DNA of 10,061 bases from Bacillota bacterium (lineage in GTDB: Bacteria; Bacillota; Desulfotomaculia; Desulfotomaculales; JAJYZD01), in NCBI GenBank assembly GCA_021800315.1, contig JAJYZD010000127.1:1-10061 (forward strand). Reading direction: 5' to 3'. The translations under genes and the position numbers were made by a program. A model generated the notes under the pieces. The model worked only from the letters and a program-made list of their open reading frames with translations, was not told the origin of the DNA and did no database searches. Each line of letters opens with the position of its first letter. The stretch's first letter is position 1. This document shows positions 1 to 5,295 of the stretch, in pieces.

Positions 1-68
1 CCGTGGTCGATGTGGGCTATGATGCAAAAGTTACGGATGCCGTCGGTCGGTTTACTAAAATCTTGCAT
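1..68 (-). CDS. lepA: Elongation factor 4 (LepA), N-terminal fragment cut by the window edge
   Basis: Read on the minus strand from the ATG at 68, the 22 visible codons give an N-terminus ending IRNFCIIAHIDHG. This is the hallmark start of LepA/EF4, a ribosome-bound translational GTPase that back-translocates stalled ribosomes. IRNFCIIAHIDHG includes the start of the GTP-binding P-loop (AHIDHGKST in the family); the rest lies off the left edge. A purine-rich AGGA about five bases before the ATG is a plausible ribosome binding site, and a strong promoter lies about 75 bases upstream. The family call rests on 13 residues, but these are very characteristic; EF-Tu and EF-G read GHVDHG or AHIDAG instead. 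A plus-strand reading of the same bases (VVDVGYDAKVTD) is simply its antisense. Confidence 0.85.
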   Translation of the reverse strand, partial: MQDFSKPTDGIRNFCIIAHIDH

Positions 69-91
69 TGCCGTCCTGCCTTCTATGCCAA

Positions 92-111
92 GTCCCCGGC
101 CCGGCCGGGAC
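92..111 (-). repeat. GC-rich hairpin in the lepA leader
   Basis: GTCCCCGGCC (92-101) faces GGCCGGGAC (103-111), an almost perfect inverted repeat with one bulged base. It falls between the predicted lepA transcription start (about 136) and the start codon (68), so it would form at the 5' end of the mRNA. There is no U-tract, so it is not an intrinsic terminator. Any role in translation or stability is inference. Confidence 0.35.
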
Positions 112-142
112 GTGCCTTTGGAACATGGTGAACCAATCTATT

Positions 143-171
143 ATTATATGATTCTTCCCCCGGCGGGTCAA
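143..171 (-). promoter_or_regulatory. Sigma-A-type promoter for lepA
   Basis: On the minus strand TTGACC (166-171) and TATAAT (143-148) are separated by exactly 17 bases: 5/6 and 6/6 matches to the vegetative consensus. Transcription would start near 136 and give a leader of roughly 68 nt before the lepA ATG. Both the spacing and the downstream gene support the call. Confidence 0.8.
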
Positions 172-194
172 CTTTTTTTCCCGCCGGGGGGAGA
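153..194. repeat. 15-bp inverted repeat overlapping the lepA promoter
   Basis: CCCCCGGCGGG (157-167) and CCCGCCGGGGG (180-190) are perfect 11-bp arms around a 12-base loop with seven T. The stem extends to 15 bp (153-167 with 180-194), with one G-T pair. The lepA -35 box straddles the left arm and loop, and the left arm fills most of the -35/-10 spacer. Neither strand has a U-tract after the stem, so a standard terminator is unlikely. It could be an operator, or a hairpin ending the upstream toxin transcript. Confidence 0.6.
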
Positions 195-394
195 CGAAAA
201 CGCCAGACAAAGCCGTTCGCGAAATCCGGGGGGAATTCACCGGGCAAATAGACCAGCCGACTCTTGATCGGGAACCTGGAGATGGAAGAACGGGGATCCG
301 GGGGACGATGACCGGGGTCGCCCGAAATACGGAAAGCAATGGAAGTCGGGGAAATTGGGATACAGGGAAATTGTCCCTGCCGGCTCCCTTGCGC
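172..394. other. Non-coding stretch between the toxin gene and the lepA promoter
   Basis: No convincing reading frame is present on either strand. It contains a small perfect hairpin, CAGGGA (363-368) and TCCCTG (374-379) with a five-base loop, about 15 bases beyond the toxin stop. It lacks a T-run and would be at best a weak terminator. Nothing else is recognised apart from the right arm of the promoter hairpin. Confidence 0.5.
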
Positions 395-1294
395 CTAACG
401 ATCCCCCGCAATACTATTGAGCAGCTTTATCCGCTGGTCCCGGTAAAACCGCCTCATTTCCTGTAAATCAAGCGACTTTAACAACCTCACCGGCACACTG
501 TCGATCTTATCCGCTTCCTGAATGGCTACTGCCAGCCAATACTTATCCAGTCCCGTATCTTTCATTGCAGCCCAATTTACCATTTCTGAAAAATCAAAAT
601 ATTCCTTGGACAGGAAAAACACATCGATAAAATCACGGGTCGCAGCCCGTCCAAAGAGGGCCAGCAGCTTATTGGCCGCAATATCTTCGATCGAATCGAC
701 CGGTACGGCAATATCACCAACTACCCGAGGTGTTGCCGGTCTGATTCTAAACGGCGTATCATAAGCTAAATCCACCTTTTGCTCGTTCGCTATTAACAGC
801 CTGACAAAAGTTGACTGGAATGACCGCTCTCTTTTTGAGTCCAATCCGGCCATCCGAAGCTTTTCTTCGAATTTCCTTGCCATCCTGGACACAGCCTCTT
901 CGTTAACTGTAAACAGGTCCAAGTCATCAGATTCCCTGTGATGCAGATAACACAGTGACAGGGCGGTACCACCCGTAAAATAAAAATCGCTATCTACATC
1001 CAACTCGACTAATATTTTCAATACCTGCCTCTGGAGCGGCGTAAGTTGCATATTCATAACCTCCCTCGACTTACAATAGCGAAAATATTCTTCCCATAGG
1101 TTTCTGACTTTAGTGGGGAAATATCTCTGTTCCAATGATGCCTCGATTTCCTGCAGAGAGATTTTGCCTATGTCTTCAGCCAAGCCCTCGCAGAGAATGG
1201 TCATTGTCTTCTCGGCGCTAAACGCAGGGTTATCTAAAAACTGATTCGGCGTACTCCAAAAAAGAGCTTTAAGTCGTCCTTTATCCGGCAACAT
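395..1294 (-). CDS. AbiEii-family nucleotidyltransferase toxin with an in-frame antitoxin-like N-terminal region
   Basis: The C-terminal 218 residues (from the internal ATG at 1051) are an AbiEii/AbiGii-type nucleotidyltransferase, the toxin class of type IV-like toxin-antitoxin and abortive-infection systems. Visible motifs, numbered from that ATG, are FTGGTALS (25-32), RESDDLDLF (39-47) with the metal-binding aspartates, VDLAYD (93-98), and a C-terminal lysine plus RDFIDVFF (139-146). All catalytic positions seem intact. The preceding ~80 residues (LKALFW..., then FPTKVRNLWEEYF) resemble the small DUF6922-like proteins usually encoded as a separate gene just upstream of such toxins. Here no stop separates them. 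The ATG at 1294 is preferred as the outer start (AGGGG 11 bases upstream); an in-frame ATG at 1339 has no ribosome binding site. Codon use is AT-richer than the neighbours, suggesting transfer. The toxin call is firm; the antitoxin call for the N-terminus is tentative. Confidence 0.8.
   Translation of the reverse strand: MLPDKGRLKALFWSTPNQFLDNPAFSAEKTMTILCEGLAEDIGKISLQEIEASLEQRYFPTKVRNLWEEYFRYCKSREVMNMQLTPLQRQVLKILVELDVDSDFYFTGGTALSLCYLHHRESDDLDLFTVNEEAVSRMARKFEEKLRMAGLDSKRERSFQSTFVRLLIANEQKVDLAYDTPFRIRPATPRVVGDIAVPVDSIEDIAANKLLALFGRAATRDFIDVFFLSKEYFDFSEMVNWAAMKDTGLDKYWLAVAIQEADKIDSVPVRLLKSLDLQEMRRFYRDQRIKLLNSIAGDR
1049..1065 (-). promoter_or_regulatory. Internal ribosome binding site and ATG at the toxin start
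   Basis: GGGAGG (1060-1065) lies eight bases before an in-frame ATG (1049-1051), where free-standing AbiEii-like toxins usually begin (MQLTPLQ). Another ATG at 1057 is only two bases from the GGGAGG and is less likely. This is a much better ribosome binding site than either outer start has, so a separate 218-residue toxin is probably translated. Confidence 0.65.
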
Positions 1295-1360
1295 GGCTAA
1301 AATACCCCTGTTTGAGAATTGAAGTGAGCGCGGTACCATTCACGCAGCCCATTCTAGGTT

Positions 1361-1389
1361 ATTATACCACGAAAGACAATATAATGCAA
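1361..1389 (-). promoter_or_regulatory. Sigma-A-type promoter for the toxin locus
   Basis: On the minus strand TTGCAT (1384-1389) and TATAAT (1361-1366) are 17 bases apart. Transcription would start near 1354, leaving a leader of about 60 nt before the ATG at 1294. This argues that the toxin locus is an independent transcription unit. Confidence 0.7.
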
Positions 1390-1647
1390 GTACCCGGGTA
1401 GGTCGCGGGTCATTACAAGGCCCGGGGCGGCAGGCCGAAATCGCCGGAGTCCAACCGGGTACGGGGTGGACCCCGCGCCTTCGGGATACCGAAAAGTCAC
1501 GGGAAGCCCTTCCAAAACAGCCCGGGGTGTGGTAGCATGTTCATGGCTGATTAATGAGTACCATATACTTACTTTCCTGTTACGAAGATGCATCATAGGC
1601 AATACCTTGGCAGGTGTTTGGCAATGCCTGGCGACTGCGAATTCTAG
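1390..1647. other. Non-coding stretch, nothing recognised
   Basis: Open frames exist on both strands, but their translations look random and none has a ribosome binding site. Composition switches between GC-rich (1395-1480) and AT-richer (1540-1620) parts, as in a patchwork of remnants. No transposase motif, terminal repeat or RNA gene was recognised. Confidence 0.5.
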
Positions 1648-1839
1648 AACAAAATCGCCAACGTCGACGAGGAACAATTGCGTTCGATAGCCAATGACCT
1701 CCGTGCCCTGGTCGAAGTCTCAACCCTGACGTACGAAGGTCATATCATCCGGGAAACGGTTCCCGTCGGCGCCACGCTGGTCCGGCCGGAAGACACCTCA
1801 TCCCCAACCTCAACGGTTGCGGTGCACTATCACCCATGA
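1648..1839 (+). pseudogene. Headless 3' fragment of an unidentified coding sequence
   Basis: After a TAG at 1645-1647 the frame reads about 63 residues to a TGA at 1837: an amphipathic helix (DEEQLRSIANDLRALVEV), then a beta-type segment (TLTYEGHIIRETVPVG). Third positions are mostly G/C and the residue pattern is protein-like, unlike the DNA just before it. No ATG or GTG with a ribosome binding site is present. A TTG at 1678 follows GAGGA by only four bases. Most likely it is the tail of a gene whose 5' part was lost. Its last 30 bases overlap the end of the convergent acidic-protein gene. The family is not recognised. Confidence 0.35.
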
Positions 1840-2376
1840 GCCATGTCCCGACCCCACAATTTTGGCGCCGGCCCTGCTGACCATGATAAACGGCCGTCTA
1901 CCCGGGTCCGGTTCGTCCGCCGTCCGCTCCTCCGCCGAAGACTCCGCAGCATCATCCCAGGCCGCGCTGTCGTCAGGCTCCCCGGTGTCGTCAGGCTCTT
2001 CCATATCGTCGGGTTCAACGGTATCAGAATGCTCCCCGGGCTCTTCCGTTTCCCCTTTTTCGCTCAAGATGCTCCCTGACGTTTCGGCCGGATCCCCGGC
2101 GGGTTCCGGTGTATCCTCCCCTCCGGGAGGGTCAATGTCTCCCACCTCGTTCCCGGTCCCGGTATCGTCACCGGCCCCGTCACCGGAATCTTCCAGGAAT
2201 TCGGGGATCCCTCCCCCCTCGCTCATAATGCGCAGGCCCGTTTTCTCAGGGGGCACGACCACCACTTCACTCTCCACGCCCTCTTTCACCACAATAACAT
2301 CGCCCTTGCTCACCAGGGGCGACGTCACGGCCAGGGAAACCAGCGGAAAATCATCAGGAACAACAAAGACGGTCAC
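1810..2376 (-). CDS. Orphan acidic protein with a disordered Asp/Glu/Pro/Gly-rich middle
   Basis: A 188-residue protein starting at GTG (2374-2376), which has an ideal GGGAGG eight bases upstream (2385-2390). Residues 1-50 are hydrophobic and beta-like (VTSPLVSKGDVIVVKEG). Residues 51-160 are low-complexity and very acidic, rich in D, E, G, P, S and T, with hexapeptide repeats of the type EPDDxx at about 121-142. The last 28 residues are basic and hydrophobic (RRPFIMVSRAG...WVIVHRNR). No signal peptide or membrane helix is evident, so it is probably cytoplasmic. The layout suggests two small ordered ends joined by a flexible acidic linker. No family is recognised. The opposite strand is also open here, reading Ser/Pro/Gly-rich, but it lacks a ribosome binding site. 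Function unknown. Confidence 0.65.
   Translation of the reverse strand: MTVFVVPDDFPLVSLAVTSPLVSKGDVIVVKEGVESEVVVVPPEKTGLRIMSEGGGIPEFLEDSGDGAGDDTGTGNEVGDIDPPGGEDTPEPAGDPAETSGSILSEKGETEEPGEHSDTVEPDDMEEPDDTGEPDDSAAWDDAAESSAEERTADEPDPGRRPFIMVSRAGAKIVGSGHGSWVIVHRNR
1968..2016. repeat. 18-bp-period tandem repeat inside the acidic gene
   Basis: TGTCGTCAGGCTC occurs at 1968-1980 and again at 1986-1998, exactly 18 bp apart. A degenerate third copy, TATCGTCGGGTTC, is at 2004-2016. The 18-bp period keeps frame and encodes the EPDD-type hexapeptides, so copy number could change without a frameshift. Confidence 0.75.
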
Positions 2377-2731
2377 TAAAGTTTCCTCCCATCAAAATCA
2401 GGGATATCAATCTTTTGGCACCGATCCGGGAATCAGGAAGACGGGAGGGGACCAATACCCGAAAGAAGCCCCTCGACCTGCCCAGACTGCATTGGATTGA
2501 ATTAACGCCCTGTGCATCCTTTATATGGCATGATATGCGGCATGCAGCTCACAGGTTCTAGGCACGACCTATTCACCGATTCCGCCCGCCGCCGTTTTGA
2601 GGTATAATAACATCAAGCAGCCACTACGGCCGGGTGACCTAATAGGGCGCACCAATCCCAACCTATCTGGCAAAAAAAGGGGCACCAGAGCCGGATGGGG
2701 CCGGGTGGCGCCATAATAGTCCGGAGGAGCC
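2377..2731. other. Divergent intergenic region
   Basis: It separates the leftward acidic gene from the rightward gene at 2732 and should hold both promoters. Seen here: a 6-bp inverted repeat GAGGGG (2445-2450) / CCCCTC (2469-2474) in the leader of the acidic gene; a TATAAT (2603-2608) facing right; GGCCGGGTG present twice (about 2629 and 2700). No coding frame was convincing. Confidence 0.45.
2580..2608 (+). promoter_or_regulatory. Possible promoter for the 2732 gene
   Basis: A perfect -10 TATAAT (2603-2608) has only a poor -35 (TTCCGC, 2580-2585) at 17 bases. It would give a leader of about 117 nt. It is listed for the -10 match and its place in a divergent intergenic region. Confidence 0.35.
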
Positions 2732-3664
2732 ATGGAGGCGGGATTTACGGAAAGACACCGGAACAAGCCGTTCCATCCCTGGGTGACAGGCCGTTTCCTC
2801 GATCTGCTCCGGATCTGGACCGATTTCGACTGGCACGAACCGATGTCCGCCCGGAGCGTAAAGCCCCAGGTGAACGGCCTTAACGCCCTGCTCGGCCTGA
2901 AGGAGGGCGGCCCGGCCGCCTTCATCCATACCGTGGACCTTGTTCCGGCGACCCCCGTCCCCTTCGTTTTCCAGGGCGGCCGGGCGGGAGTGGCCGTTCT
3001 CGGCCTGAATCCCCAGGACCGGGGAACGGCGGAAGAAAAGAAAACGGCCGGGGAATTGCCGCCACCGGCCTACGCCCGGTTTTACACGTCGGAGCGTTGC
3101 CTGCCCCAGGCCGTCTCCGGCCCTTACTACCGGAACCTGGGGACGTTGCTGCTTTCGCTGGAAGCGGGGCGCCTGGTCAAATTCAGCGACTATCTCCGGT
3201 CGGGCCGGTTCCCTGACCGCGCCGCAGCATTCGCCGCCATCGCCGCCCGGCGGGGTGTCCTGGAGATGCGGCTCATTCCCTTCTATTCCCGGTCCTGGCG
3301 GCCCATCGGCGCCAGGGGGCAGGCCAGGCTGCTGGAACACCCGCGGTACGGCCGGTATTACGAAGAAATGGCGGCGCTCATCGACGACGCCGTCGAACCA
3401 GACGGCTGGATAATCGCCAACGGCCGCGACCCCGCCGAAGTGCTGCCGCGGCTTCTTGCCGCCCGCGCTCCCCTCACGGATACCGGCCCACCGGACATGC
3501 CCTACGCGTTCCACCGCTGGAAAGGCCGCCGGGTGATCCTGCTGCGGCAGTTCCTGAGGAGCCGGGGCGGACGTCTGAACGCCAACGAGGACCTGGACCG
3601 TCTGTTTATTGATGTTTCCCGGGCCTTCCGACCGCGGGAACAAGCGGCATGGTCGCAAATTTAA
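2732..3664 (+). CDS. Unrecognised protein with uracil-DNA-glycosylase-like motifs
   Basis: A 310-residue protein with GGAGGAG two to four bases before the ATG. It has strong third-position G/C and no signal peptide or membrane helix. I do not recognise the family with certainty. Spaced motifs recall the UDG-like superfamily: VAVLGLNPQ (87-95), which in such proteins is the first strand plus the catalytic/uracil loop; PYYRN (131-135); EMRLIPFYSRSW (178-189), like the ELxPYHS segment of UDG-like proteins; and a C-terminal strand with VILLRQF (268-274) where the DNA-intercalation loop would lie. A helical N-terminus (1-55) precedes this. If correct it would act on damaged or modified DNA, but the key residues are not classical. 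The fold assignment is inference at about one in three. The 80-nt gap to the next gene leaves operon membership open. Confidence 0.7.
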   Translation: MEAGFTERHRNKPFHPWVTGRFLDLLRIWTDFDWHEPMSARSVKPQVNGLNALLGLKEGGPAAFIHTVDLVPATPVPFVFQGGRAGVAVLGLNPQDRGTAEEKKTAGELPPPAYARFYTSERCLPQAVSGPYYRNLGTLLLSLEAGRLVKFSDYLRSGRFPDRAAAFAAIAARRGVLEMRLIPFYSRSWRPIGARGQARLLEHPRYGRYYEEMAALIDDAVEPDGWIIANGRDPAEVLPRLLAARAPLTDTGPPDMPYAFHRWKGRRVILLRQFLRSRGGRLNANEDLDRLFIDVSRAFRPREQAAWSQI

Positions 3665-3702
3665 CTTTCAGGTAAAATACACTACATACTGAGTTAATAC
3701 GC

Positions 3703-3717
3703 TCCAGTTATACTGGA
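3703..3717 (+). promoter_or_regulatory. Operator-like palindrome over a possible -10 element
   Basis: TCCAGT-TAT-ACTGGA is a perfect 6-bp dyad with a three-base centre, 27 bases before the PHP gene start. TATACT (3709-3714), a -10-like hexamer, lies within it; no good -35 is seen. A repressor binding here would block such a promoter. The symmetry is seen; the role is inference. Confidence 0.4.
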
Positions 3718-3744
3718 TCTTGAATAAGAAGGAGGGGAAAAGAC

Positions 3745-4479
3745 ATGCTACTGGAAGCAGACCTGCACACCCACACCCTGGCCAGCGGCCACGCTTTCAG
3801 CACCGTCCGGGAAATGGCCCAGTATGCCGCCCGGAAACGGCTCAAGATGATCGCCGTAACCGACCACGGCGTACGCATGCCGGGCGGACCGGACGAGAAC
3901 TATTTCAGGCAACTCAGGGGCCTTCCGGACCTGATCTGCGGCGTCGAAGTCCTCAAGGGCGTGGAAGCCAACATTGTCGACGGGTACGGAAACCTGGACA
4001 TGCCGCCGGACATCCTGGAAAACCTGGACCTGGTCCTCGCCGGTTTCCACGACGGCACCGGCTACCAGGGCGGTTCCGTGGAACAGAACACCGCGGCGCT
4101 CGTAGCGGCCATTCACAACCCCCTGGTTCACATCATCGCCCACCCGGGCAACCCGCTCTACCCGGTGGAGTTGGAAAAAATCGTCATGGCCGCGAAAGCC
4201 GCGGGCAAAGCCCTGGAAATAAATAACGGTTCCTTTACCTTCCGCCGCCCCGGCAGCGGACCCCGTTGCGAATACATGGCCAAGCTGGCCGCTAAGAGCA
4301 GCGTCCTGGTAAGCGTGGTCAGCGACGCCCACAACTGCTTTACGGTGGGCGCCTGGGAACACGCCGTCGCGGTGGCCGAAAGAGCCGGTATCAGGCCGGA
4401 AAACGTCGTCAACAGCTCCACCGGTCTGGTCAGGGAATTCCTGCGGCGTAATAAGCAAAGGATCAGAAAGATTTCCTGA
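3745..4479 (+). CDS. PHP-domain metal-dependent phosphoesterase, YcdX type
   Basis: This 244-residue protein matches the length of YcdX-like phosphatases, seven-stranded metal-dependent PHP barrels that bind a trinuclear metal centre and hydrolyse phosphate esters. Metal ligands seen in order: DLHTHT (6-11), TDHG (39-42), GVEAN (72-76), FHD (101-103), AHPGNP (132-137) and SDAH (193-196). The set is complete, so it should be active. The ATG at 3745 has GGAGGGG nine bases before it. It is cytoplasmic, with no signal peptide. The next gene begins 27 nt after its stop and probably shares its transcript. The physiological substrate cannot be read from sequence: the family includes phosphatases of unknown substrate and histidinol phosphatases. 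The YcdX subgroup is favoured by GVEAN and the AHPGNP context. Confidence 0.88.
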   Translation: MLLEADLHTHTLASGHAFSTVREMAQYAARKRLKMIAVTDHGVRMPGGPDENYFRQLRGLPDLICGVEVLKGVEANIVDGYGNLDMPPDILENLDLVLAGFHDGTGYQGGSVEQNTAALVAAIHNPLVHIIAHPGNPLYPVELEKIVMAAKAAGKALEINNGSFTFRRPGSGPRCEYMAKLAAKSSVLVSVVSDAHNCFTVGAWEHAVAVAERAGIRPENVVNSSTGLVREFLRRNKQRIRKIS

Positions 4480-4506
4480 CGAATTGTTGAGAGAGGATGA
4501 AACCTG

Positions 4507-5295
4507 TTGCTCCGCTTCGCCTTCTCCGACCTGGTTCTCTTCGGCCACGAGCCGGGCCATAACATCCGGGAACTTTATTGGGCCAAAGCTTCCGGCGTGG
4601 AAATCCTGATGGACGGACCAGCCTGGCGCAACCCCCGTCAGACGGCCGCCTCGGTCAAGGCGGCGCTCGCGGACTGCCCGGTGGAACTCTCCCTCCATCC
4701 GCCCTCCGTCAAGGTCAACCTGGCCGACGCCGACGAAGGAATCCGTCATGCCAGTTGGCGGGCCCATCTGGACGCTCTGGAACTGGCCCGGGAACTGGGA
4801 GCCCGCCACCTGGTGGTGCACCCGGGCTTTCTCTCGCCGGGTTTCCCTCTCTACCGGGCCCGGCAGTTGGCGTCGGAAGCCGTCGCCGGCCTCCAGGCCG
4901 CCGCCCGCGGGACGGGTGTGTTGCTGGGGCTGGAAAACGTGGGCCATGGCGGAACATCCCTCTTCAACGAAGACGAATACATCACCTTCGGGGAACAGTT
5001 CGACGCGGCCGGCTACCTGGTGGACACTGGACACGCCAATCTCAACGGCTGGAACCTGGCGTCCCTCCTGAAACAGACCAGGACGCGCCTGGCGGGGGTC
5101 CACCTGCACGACAACCGGGGAGACACCGACCTTCACCTCCCGGTAGGCGAAGGGAAGATCCACTGGCCGGACATCTGGCCCCTTTTGCCCTCCCTGGACT
5201 GCCCCCTGATCCTGGAATACGCGCCGGGTACCCCCCTGGCCACCCTGGTCGCCAGCTGTGAATTCATCCAGCGGGAAACCGGGCGGTCATGTTAA
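4507..5295 (+). CDS. Xylose-isomerase-like TIM-barrel protein (sugar phosphate isomerase/epimerase family)
   Basis: A 262-residue protein of the AP-endonuclease-2 / xylose-isomerase-like fold (PF01261 type), which covers sugar isomerases, epimerases and endonuclease IV. Candidate metal ligands fall at the usual strand ends: LSLHPP (61-66), VVHPGF (103-108), LEN (142-144, E143), DTGHAN (173-178), HLHDN (199-203) and LEY (236-238). The VGEG at 213-216 is also typical. TTG at 4507 is taken as the start because the first strand (RFAFSD) begins at once, and AGAGGA lies about nine bases upstream; an ATG at 4497 is out of frame. Chain length and few lysines favour a sugar enzyme over endonuclease IV. 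Its stop overlaps that of the convergent kinase gene. The substrate is unknown. Confidence 0.82.
   Translation: MLRFAFSDLVLFGHEPGHNIRELYWAKASGVEILMDGPAWRNPRQTAASVKAALADCPVELSLHPPSVKVNLADADEGIRHASWRAHLDALELARELGARHLVVHPGFLSPGFPLYRARQLASEAVAGLQAAARGTGVLLGLENVGHGGTSLFNEDEYITFGEQFDAAGYLVDTGHANLNGWNLASLLKQTRTRLAGVHLHDNRGDTDLHLPVGEGKIHWPDIWPLLPSLDCPLILEYAPGTPLATLVASCEFIQRETGRSC

Noticed and set aside
157..190. Reading the hairpin as an intrinsic terminator
   Set aside because: The T-run is in the loop; neither strand has one after the stem.
10..267. Plus-strand open frame at the left edge, and a second plus-strand reading (3-131)
   Set aside because: Both are antisense to the lepA start, its leader and the lepA promoter; no ribosome binding site.
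55..411. Minus-strand open frame of 118 codons
   Set aside because: Arg/Pro-rich random composition; it runs through the lepA promoter and overlaps the lepA start in another frame.
1354..1677. Minus-strand open frame of 107 codons
   Set aside because: No ribosome binding site, random-looking residues, and it crosses the toxin promoter.
1968..2016. Tandem repeat considered as a CRISPR array
   Set aside because: Period is 18 bp and in frame with a coding sequence; no spacers and no cas genes.
1817..2500. Plus-strand Ser/Pro/Gly-rich frame of 227 codons
   Set aside because: It is the complement of the acidic gene; low complexity keeps both strands open. Only the minus strand has a proper ribosome binding site and start.
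2663..3658. Minus-strand frame of 331 codons
   Set aside because: Shadow of the 2732 gene; high GC keeps the opposite strand open. Pro/Gly/Arg-rich, no start signal.
3748..5163. Minus-strand frame of 471 codons
   Set aside because: Spans both the PHP and TIM-barrel genes antisense; those have clear family motifs and start sites.
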